From NCBI GenBank assembly GCA_036505635.1, contig DASXTC010000066.1, positions 1-27,871 of the forward strand: DNA of 27,871 nt. Direction: 5' to 3'. The position numbers and the translations under genes were made by a program. Shown piece after piece: positions 23,326 to 27,871 of this stretch. This DNA is from DASXTC01 sp036505635 (GTDB taxonomy: Bacteria > Acidobacteriota > Polarisedimenticolia > JACPZX01 > DASXTC01). The notes below the pieces were generated by a model. The model saw only the letters and a list, made by a program, of their open reading frames with translations, was not told where the DNA came from and did not search any database. Within the stretch, counting starts at the first letter, position 1, and the number at the start of each line of letters is the position of its first letter.

Positions 23326-24803
23326 TGACCGGAACTCTTCAGATCCCTCCGATCGACTGGGCCCTGCTGGGGCCCTTCATCCAGCTCACGGCCGGCGCGA
23401 TCGTCGTGACGCTGATGGCGGTCGGGCCGAAGGCCTGGCGCCGCTACACGGGCTACGTGGCGCTGCTGGCGCTCGTGCCCCCGGCGGTGGCGACGCTGGG
23501 CCTGTGGGGGGGCGCGAGCGGGGCCGCTTCCACGCTGGGCGGCATGATCGTCATGGATCGCTTCACGCTCTGCTTCCACCTGATCTTCCTGGCCACCGCC
23601 GCCCTGACGGTTTTGATTTCGATGCCGGCGCTCGAGGAGATGCACCTGGAGTACCCCGAGTACTACGGCCTCGTGCTCTTCGCCGCCACCGGCATGATGT
23701 TGATGTCGGCCTCGTCCAACATGCTGATCCTCTTTCTGGGGCTCGAGATCCTCTCGCTGCCCCTGTACGTCCTGGTGGGGTTCGCGCGCCGGCAGGACCG
23801 GGCGCTCGAGTCCTCGATGAAGTACTTCCTGCTGGGGGCCTTCTCCACGGGCTTCACCATCTACGGCATGGCGCTCATGTACGGCGCCACCGGCACGCTC
23901 GAGATGACGAGGATGGCGGCGGGCTCGGGGGAGGGGGCCGGCTCCTGGCGCTTCACCATGCTGATGCTGGGCTTCGGCCTCGCGATGGCGGGCTTCCTCT
24001 TCAAGATCGCCGCCTTCCCCTTCCACTACTGGCTCCCCGACGTCTATCAGGGGGCCCCCACTCCGGTGACCGCCTTCATGATCGCGGGGACCAAGGCGGC
24101 CGCCTTCTCGGCGATCCTGAGGATCGTGACGGCGCCCCTCTTCTGGGACGGCCCGTTCACGGCCGACTGGGTGAGGCTGCTCTCGGTGCTGTCGGCCCTG
24201 ACGATGACCGCCGGAAACGTCGTGGCGCTCGTGCAGCACAGCCTCAAGCGGATGCTGGCCTACTCCAGCATCGCGCACGCCGGGTACCTGCTCATCGCGG
24301 TGGTCTCGCGCTCGGAGGAGGGGCTGGCCGGCGTGGTCTTCTACCTGACGGCCTACCTTCTGATGAACCTCGGCGCCTTCGCGGTGGTTCTGGCGATGGA
24401 CCGGGCCCGGGGCGGGGAGGGGGAGGGAGACGACATCGCGGCCTACGCGGGGATGGGGCGGCGCCACCCGGCGCTGGCCGCGGCCATGTCGATCTTCATG
24501 CTGTCGCTGACCGGTGTGCCGCTGACCGGTGGCTTCGTCGGCAAGTTCTACATCTTCAGGGCGGCCGTCGACTCCGGGATGTACGGGCTGGCGGCCGTGG
24601 GGCTGCTCAACAGCGTCGTGGCGGCCGCTTACTACCTGAACGTCATTCTCACCATGTACATGAAGGAGCCGGTCTCCCAGCCACCGCGGGTGGTCACGCC
24701 GGTCGCGCTCGGCCTGGGGATCGCGGTCAGCGCCGCCGGGGTGCTCTACCTCGGTCTTTTTCCCGCGCGGATTCTGGAGTTGGCGCGGGGCCTGCTGTTA
24801 TAA
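23322..24803 (+). CDS. nuoN: NADH-quinone oxidoreductase subunit N
   Basis: A 493-aa antiporter-like membrane subunit, the proton pump closest to the quinone module. It is NuoN and not NuoM because the key Lys228 region reads FKIAAFPFHYWLPDVYQGAP followed by TPVTAFMIAGTKAAAF, the NuoN pattern. NuoM proteins read KLPVVPLHGWLPDAH-like sequence there. GLEILSLPLYVLVGF holds the acidic helix-5 residue, and QHSLKRMLAYSSIAHAGYLL is also typical. ATG 23322 overlaps the nuoL stop (ATGA); ATG 23325 follows directly. It is the last gene of the operon. Its TAA is embedded in a TATAAT motif that may serve the next gene. Confidence 0.95.
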   Translation: MMTGTLQIPPIDWALLGPFIQLTAGAIVVTLMAVGPKAWRRYTGYVALLALVPPAVATLGLWGGASGAASTLGGMIVMDRFTLCFHLIFLATAALTVLISMPALEEMHLEYPEYYGLVLFAATGMMLMSASSNMLILFLGLEILSLPLYVLVGFARRQDRALESSMKYFLLGAFSTGFTIYGMALMYGATGTLEMTRMAAGSGEGAGSWRFTMLMLGFGLAMAGFLFKIAAFPFHYWLPDVYQGAPTPVTAFMIAGTKAAAFSAILRIVTAPLFWDGPFTADWVRLLSVLSALTMTAGNVVALVQHSLKRMLAYSSIAHAGYLLIAVVSRSEEGLAGVVFYLTAYLLMNLGAFAVVLAMDRARGGEGEGDDIAAYAGMGRRHPALAAAMSIFMLSLTGVPLTGGFVGKFYIFRAAVDSGMYGLAAVGLLNSVVAAAYYLNVILTMYMKEPVSQPPRVVTPVALGLGIAVSAAGVLYLGLFPARILELARGLLL

Positions 24804-24804
24804 T
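24796..24804 (+). promoter_or_regulatory. Extended -10 promoter for the ptsN-like gene
   Basis: TGTTATAAT: a perfect TATAAT (24799-24804) with the TGn extension (24796-24798), straddling the nuoN stop. The transcript start would be near 24811, 35 nt before ATG 24846. No -35 consensus is needed for extended -10 promoters, and none is clear. The AT-rich hexamer stands out in a very GC-rich stretch. Confidence 0.5.
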
Positions 24805-24845
24805 CGCCTCGACCCTCTTGACAGCCCTGGCCCGGCACGAGACGC

Positions 24846-25313
24846 ATGGCGCTTCCAGACTATCTCCGCGAAGAGCTGATCTTCCTCGACCTTCATCCGA
24901 AGGACATGCAGGAGTGTCTCGAGATGATGGTCGGGATGATGGCCGCCCGCGGCGTCGTCCCCGACCCGGGGGACGCTCTGGCGCGGCTTCTGGAGCGCGA
25001 ACGCACCATGTCGACCGGGATGGGAGGGGGGGTCGCGGTCCCCCACGCCAAGACCGAGAAGTGCCGCGAGATGACCGTGGCGCTCGGGCGCGTCGCCGAC
25101 GGGGTGGACTTCAAGGCCATCGACGGCAAGCCCGTGCACCTCGTGTTCCTCCTGCTGGGCCCGCCCGACTCGACCCGGCTTCACGTCGACCTGCTGGCCC
25201 GCATCGCCTACCTCGTCAAGACCCCCGGCATCCTCTCCACGATCCTCGCCGCCGCCGACCCGCGCCAGGTGATGGAAGCTCTGCGGGCGGAGCAGCGAGA
25301 GCGGCGGGTCTGA
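24846..25313 (+). CDS. PTS EIIA component, PtsN-like (fructose/nitrogen-regulatory class)
   Basis: A 155-aa single-domain EIIA protein of the fructose/mannitol class. The phosphoryl-accepting residue is His67 in GVAVPHAKTEKC. The conserved upstream Arg-rich helix (ALARLLERERTMSTGMGGG) and LVFLLLGPPDSTRLHVDLLARIA match the family. Single-domain versions usually regulate potassium, nitrogen or cell-envelope functions rather than transporting sugar. No EI, HPr, EIIB/C, rpoN or hpf gene is in the window, so partners are unknown. It lies 42 nt after nuoN and probably has its own promoter. The ribosome site before ATG 24846 is weak (GAG about 5 nt upstream). Confidence 0.87.
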   Translation: MALPDYLREELIFLDLHPKDMQECLEMMVGMMAARGVVPDPGDALARLLERERTMSTGMGGGVAVPHAKTEKCREMTVALGRVADGVDFKAIDGKPVHLVFLLLGPPDSTRLHVDLLARIAYLVKTPGILSTILAAADPRQVMEALRAEQRERRV

Positions 25314-25661
25314 GGGTCGGCTGGACGATGGGGAAGCTCGGCCACGGGTGCTCCCAGAGCATCGGGCCGGCGCCCGCGACCGCAATCGGATCCGGCGGCA
25401 CGAGCCACCCGCCGGAGGATTGCTCCGGATCGGTTGCCAGGAGCGTTGAGGCCTGAGCCGTTCCCGTCGGCAAGGGAGGCGTCTCCGGGCGGCACTCCCC
25501 CATCAACCCGGAGACCTACGGCGTCAGGGGTATGACCACAAGGGCGAGCAACGCGAGCATTGCGACGAAGCCCCACCACCGTATCGCTCGGGGATGTACT
25601 GAGCAGAAAACTCACTCAATGACTGACTATTCACCTCATATTAACGAAGATCCGTTCAATC

Positions 25662-25690
25662 TTGCGTGCCGAAGCGCACGACCATATTAT
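25662..25690 (+). promoter_or_regulatory. Possible promoter of the PAS sensor gene
   Basis: TTGCGT (25662-25667), 17-bp spacer, TATTAT (25685-25690, 5 of 6), within the AT-richer stretch. It would give a leader of about 125 nt containing the hairpin at 25742-25769. Confidence 0.35.
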
Positions 25691-25741
25691 TCGGAACCGT
25701 ATCAGGATCCGCGGCTAGATCTAAGATGGGAAGCGCGTGAC

Positions 25742-25769
25742 ACGTCATGGGGAGTGATCCCGATGACGT
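25742..25769 (+). promoter_or_regulatory. Leader hairpin with GNRA tetraloop upstream of the PAS gene
   Basis: Stem ACGTCAT (25742-25748) with ATGACGT (25763-25769), one G-G mismatch (25749/25762), then GGGA (25750-25753) with TCCC (25758-25761), closing on GTGA (GUGA, a GNRA tetraloop). In all there are 11 base pairs and one mismatch, 52 nt before ATG 25822. It could act as an RNA element or, as the 7-bp outer inverted repeat, as a protein-binding site. Confidence 0.45.
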
Positions 25770-25821
25770 CGCCTCCTCCCTTACGAAAGCACCCACCCGC
25801 ACCGGGCGGAGGGGGACATCA

Positions 25822-27871
25822 ATGCTCGAGTCCGACGCAATGCCCGCTTCTCCCTCCCTGATTCCCAGCATGGGATTCACCGAGCAGGCCGCCTTCCTCA
25901 ATTCAATTCTCGAAGGATCCACAGAGTACTCCATCGTTGCCAAGGATCTTGCCGGTCTGATCCTCGCCTGGAACGAGGGGGCCCGCAGAATCTACGGCTA
26001 TGACTCCTCGGATGTCGTCGGGAAGGCAAACGCGTTCATTCTGCACGATCCGGACGACATCAAGTCAGGACGGGCGCAGGCGATTCTCGACGAGGTCCGC
26101 CAAGCGGGCAAGTGGTCCGGAGAGCTCCGGCGAGTCAGGAAGAACGGCTCGCGATTCACGGCGTACGTCACCATCACCCTCCGGCGCGACTCCGAGAGCT
26201 TACCGATCGGCTTCACGATGATATCTCGGGACCTTACGGAGTCCCAACGGCTCCTGGGCCAGCTCAAGGAGTCCCAGGAATACAACAGGGGGCTGATCGA
26301 GTCGAACATCGATGCGTTGATGACCACCGATCCTATCGGCCTCATCAGCGACGTGAATCGCCAGATGTGTCTGATGACTGGCTATAGCCGTGAAGAGCTC
26401 ATTGGCTCGCCGTTCAAGCAGTACTTCACTGACCCGAAGCGGGCCGAGGACGGCATCCGAAGAGTGCTGTCCGAAGACCGCGTAACGAACTACGAGCTGG
26501 TGATGAGGGCCCAGAGCGGCAAGGAGGTCGTCGTCTCCTACAACGCTACCACGTTCCGGTCCGCCGACGGCCGGCTCAAAGGGGTTTTCGCGGCCGCCCG
26601 GGACATCACCGAGCAGAAACGGCTCGAGAGCGACTTGCGCCAGGCCCAGAACTACACCCGCGGTCTGATCGAGGCCTCGGTGGACGCCCTGCTGACCGTG
26701 GATCCGGACCTCGTGATCACCGACGTCAACGAGCAGACGGTCCGGATGACGGGCTATGGACGCGAGGAACTGATCGGCAACCCCTTCCCCGACTACTTCA
26801 CCGATCCCGCCCGTGCCAGTTCCGGCGTCGCCAAGACCCTCTCGGAAGGCGTGGTCACCGATTACGTCCTGACCCTGCGCTCGAAGGACGAAAGCGAAAC
26901 CCTCGTCTCATTCAATGCCTCCGTGTTTAAGGACACAGAGGATAAGGTCCGGGGAATCTTCGCCTCCGCCCGGGACATCACGGACCAGAAGAGGCTGGAG
27001 GAGGAGCTGCGGCAGGCGCAGAACTACACGCGCGGTCTCATCGAGTCCTCCGTCGATCCAATGATAACCGTGGATCCTGACCTCACCATCACCGACGTGA
27101 ACGAGCAGATGGTGAAGCTGACGGAGGTCGCGAAGGAGATACTCATCGGAAGCCGGTTCGACGGCTACTTCACCGAGCCCGGCCGCGCGGCGGCCGGCGT
27201 TCGCCAGACCCTCAACAAGGCCTACGTCACCAACTACGAGCTGACGCTGAGGAAGCCGAGCGGCCGGGAGGTCCTTGTCTCCTTCAACGCGTCGATCTTC
27301 CGAGACCCCGAGGGCAACGTTCGAGGCATCTTCGCCGTTGCCCGCGACGTGACCGAGCAACGTCTCCTGGAGCAGCAGCTCCGGGAGCAGCAGAACTACA
27401 GCCGCAGCCTGATCGAGGCCTCCGTCGACGCCCTGGTGACGGTCGATCCCCAGGGTCGAATCACCGACGTGAACGAGCAGATGCTGCGACTCACCGGTCA
27501 CGGTCGTCAGAAGCTGGTGGGCAGCCCCTTCGCCGACTACTTCACCGATCCCGAGCGCGCCACCGACGGAGTCCAGAAGACCTTCAGCGAGGGCTTCGTG
27601 AAGAACTACGAGCTTCGGGTTCGGTCCAACAGCGGAGCCGAGGCGCTTGTCTCGTTCAACGCCGCCGTTTTCAGGGACACGGCCGGTCGGGTCGCCGGAA
27701 TCTTCGCCGCCGCGCGCGACATCACCGACCAGAAGCGGCTCGAGGACGACCTCCGGCAGTCGCAGAACTACACCCGCGGCCTGATCGAGGCCTCGGTCGA
27801 CGCGCTCATGACCGTGGACCCCGACCTCCGGATCACCGACGTCAACGAGCAGACCGCCCGGATGACCGGGT
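25822..27871 (+). CDS. Multi-PAS sensor protein, tandem repeat type (3' truncated by window)
   Basis: The frame is open from ATG 25822 to the window end (683 codons), with a strong GGAGGGGG ribosome site 7 nt upstream. Residues 20-140 form a first, divergent PAS domain (EYSIVAKDLAGLILAWNEGA, then WSGELRRVRKNGS, ending ISRDLTESQRL). From residue 152 a 124-residue PAS unit is repeated head to tail: four complete copies and the first 36 residues of a fifth. Each unit runs from QNYTRGLIEASVDAL through TDVNEQ, GxPFxDYFTDP and LVSFNAS to ARDITDQKRLE plus a short charged coiled-coil linker. Such arrays usually sense small ligands or redox state and feed a histidine kinase, cyclic-di-GMP or phosphatase output domain, none of which is inside the window. 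The LOV cysteine motif (NCRFLQ) is absent. No signal peptide or membrane helix is seen, so a cytoplasmic sensor is likely. Confidence 0.85.
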   Translation, partial: MLESDAMPASPSLIPSMGFTEQAAFLNSILEGSTEYSIVAKDLAGLILAWNEGARRIYGYDSSDVVGKANAFILHDPDDIKSGRAQAILDEVRQAGKWSGELRRVRKNGSRFTAYVTITLRRDSESLPIGFTMISRDLTESQRLLGQLKESQEYNRGLIESNIDALMTTDPIGLISDVNRQMCLMTGYSREELIGSPFKQYFTDPKRAEDGIRRVLSEDRVTNYELVMRAQSGKEVVVSYNATTFRSADGRLKGVFAAARDITEQKRLESDLRQAQNYTRGLIEASVDALLTVDPDLVITDVNEQTVRMTGYGREELIGNPFPDYFTDPARASSGVAKTLSEGVVTDYVLTLRSKDESETLVSFNASVFKDTEDKVRGIFASARDITDQKRLEEELRQAQNYTRGLIESSVDPMITVDPDLTITDVNEQMVKLTEVAKEILIGSRFDGYFTEPGRAAAGVRQTLNKAYVTNYELTLRKPSGREVLVSFNASIFRDPEGNVRGIFAVARDVTEQRLLEQQLREQQNYSRSLIEASVDALVTVDPQGRITDVNEQMLRLTGHGRQKLVGSPFADYFTDPERATDGVQKTFSEGFVKNYELRVRSNSGAEALVSFNAAVFRDTAGRVAGIFAAARDITDQKRLEDDLRQSQNYTRGLIEASVDALMTVDPDLRITDVNEQTARMTG
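26275..27871 (+). repeat. In-frame tandem array of 372-bp PAS units
   Basis: Unit boundaries at 26275, 26647, 27019, 27391 and 27763 are each exactly 372 bp apart; the last unit runs off the window. The units differ by many substitutions but by no indel. At the protein level unit 2 and the visible part of unit 5 agree at 33 of 36 residues. Unit 1 is the most diverged, and unit 3 differs locally (TEVAKEILIG against TGYGREELIG). Confidence 0.85.

Larger units (their letters stand above)
25314..25821. other. Non-coding, compositionally mixed region between ptsN-like and PAS genes
   Basis: No convincing gene. The first 220 bp are GC-rich and contain an 8-bp perfect inverted repeat (TCCGGCGG 25391-25398, CCGCCGGA 25409-25416) nested inside a second pairing (GATCCGG/CCGGATC, 25389-25395 and 25425-25431); neither has a T-run. 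On the minus strand 25517-25600 could encode a short hydrophobic tail (RWWGFVAMLALLALVVIPLTP then stop), but the frame opens only about 30 codons after a stop and has no start with a ribosome site. From about 25590 to 25760 the base composition drops to near 50% G+C, unlike the rest of the window. A possible promoter and a hairpin in that part are listed separately. Confidence 0.6.

Noticed and set aside
24818..24823. TTGACA just upstream of the ptsN-like gene, as a -35 box
   Set aside because: A -10 at correct spacing would fall on the start codon region and no TAnnnT is there; the upstream TGTTATAAT explains transcription better.
25216..25506. 96-residue minus-strand frame after the ptsN-like gene
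   Set aside because: Pro/Ala-rich, overlaps the 3' end of the ptsN-like gene, and lacks a ribosome site or any family signature.
25517..25600. Minus-strand hydrophobic tail (RWWGFVAMLALLALVVIPLTP)
   Set aside because: Looks like a membrane helix, but the frame is only about 30 codons between stops with no supported start; at most a gene remnant.
26908..27501. 197-residue minus-strand frame with internal repeats opposite the PAS gene
   Set aside because: Its repeats merely mirror the PAS tandem repeats on the coding strand.

Overview
The window is a GC-rich stretch (roughly two-thirds G+C, strong G/C bias at third codon positions) from a Gram-negative-type bacterium. The diderm inference rests on a MacB-type permease, a PBP1B-like peptidoglycan synthase with a UB2H-like region, and a secreted DUF1326 protein. 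The organism respires through an NADH:quinone oxidoreductase of the 14-subunit class. There is no rRNA or other taxonomic marker; an acidobacterial or similar GC-rich soil or sediment lineage would fit, but this is a guess.

Layout. 1-671 (+): 3' end of a MacB/FtsX-type ABC permease. 678-3056 (-): bifunctional penicillin-binding protein, tail to tail with macB. 3334-3802 (-): a frameshifted remnant that looks like beta-propeller sequence. 3849-6473 (-): fused membrane transporter-like/spermidine synthase-like protein. 6510-6809 (+): a doubtful small exported protein. 6754-8615 (-): DppB/DppC-type oligopeptide permease pair without ATPases or a binding protein. 8821-9558 (+): exported Cys-rich DUF1326 protein, divergent from dppB, with a TTGACA promoter on each side of the gap. 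9596-13020 (-): a compact same-strand run of AlkA-like DNA glycosylase, Rieske oxygenase, cysteine synthase and NicO/UreH-like metal transporter. 13052-13969 (+): arginase, divergent from the glycosylase with only 31 bp between start codons.

14084-24803 (+): a tightly packed nuo operon in the order A-C-D-E-F-G-H-J-K-L-N. nuoB, nuoI and nuoM are absent, and the junctions where they would normally lie are closed (3-nt gap or 4-nt overlaps), so this is a real gene-order feature and not a gap in the sequence. The encoded set has the full NADH-oxidising module (E, F, G) and most of the membrane arm. It lacks the carriers of clusters N2 (NuoB) and N6a/N6b (NuoI) and one of the three antiporter-like subunits (NuoM), which must come from elsewhere for a working complex I.

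24846-25313 (+): PtsN-like EIIA protein, probably with its own extended -10 promoter inside the nuoN stop region. 25314-25821: non-coding and locally AT-richer, with a hairpin closed by a GNRA tetraloop. 25822-27871 (+, runs off the end): a multi-PAS sensor whose last four and a bit PAS units repeat with an exact 372-nt (124-residue) period. The output domain lies outside the window.

Most long overlapping open frames on the opposite strand are artefacts of the high GC content and were left out. No tRNA, rRNA, CRISPR array, insertion sequence or integrase was seen.
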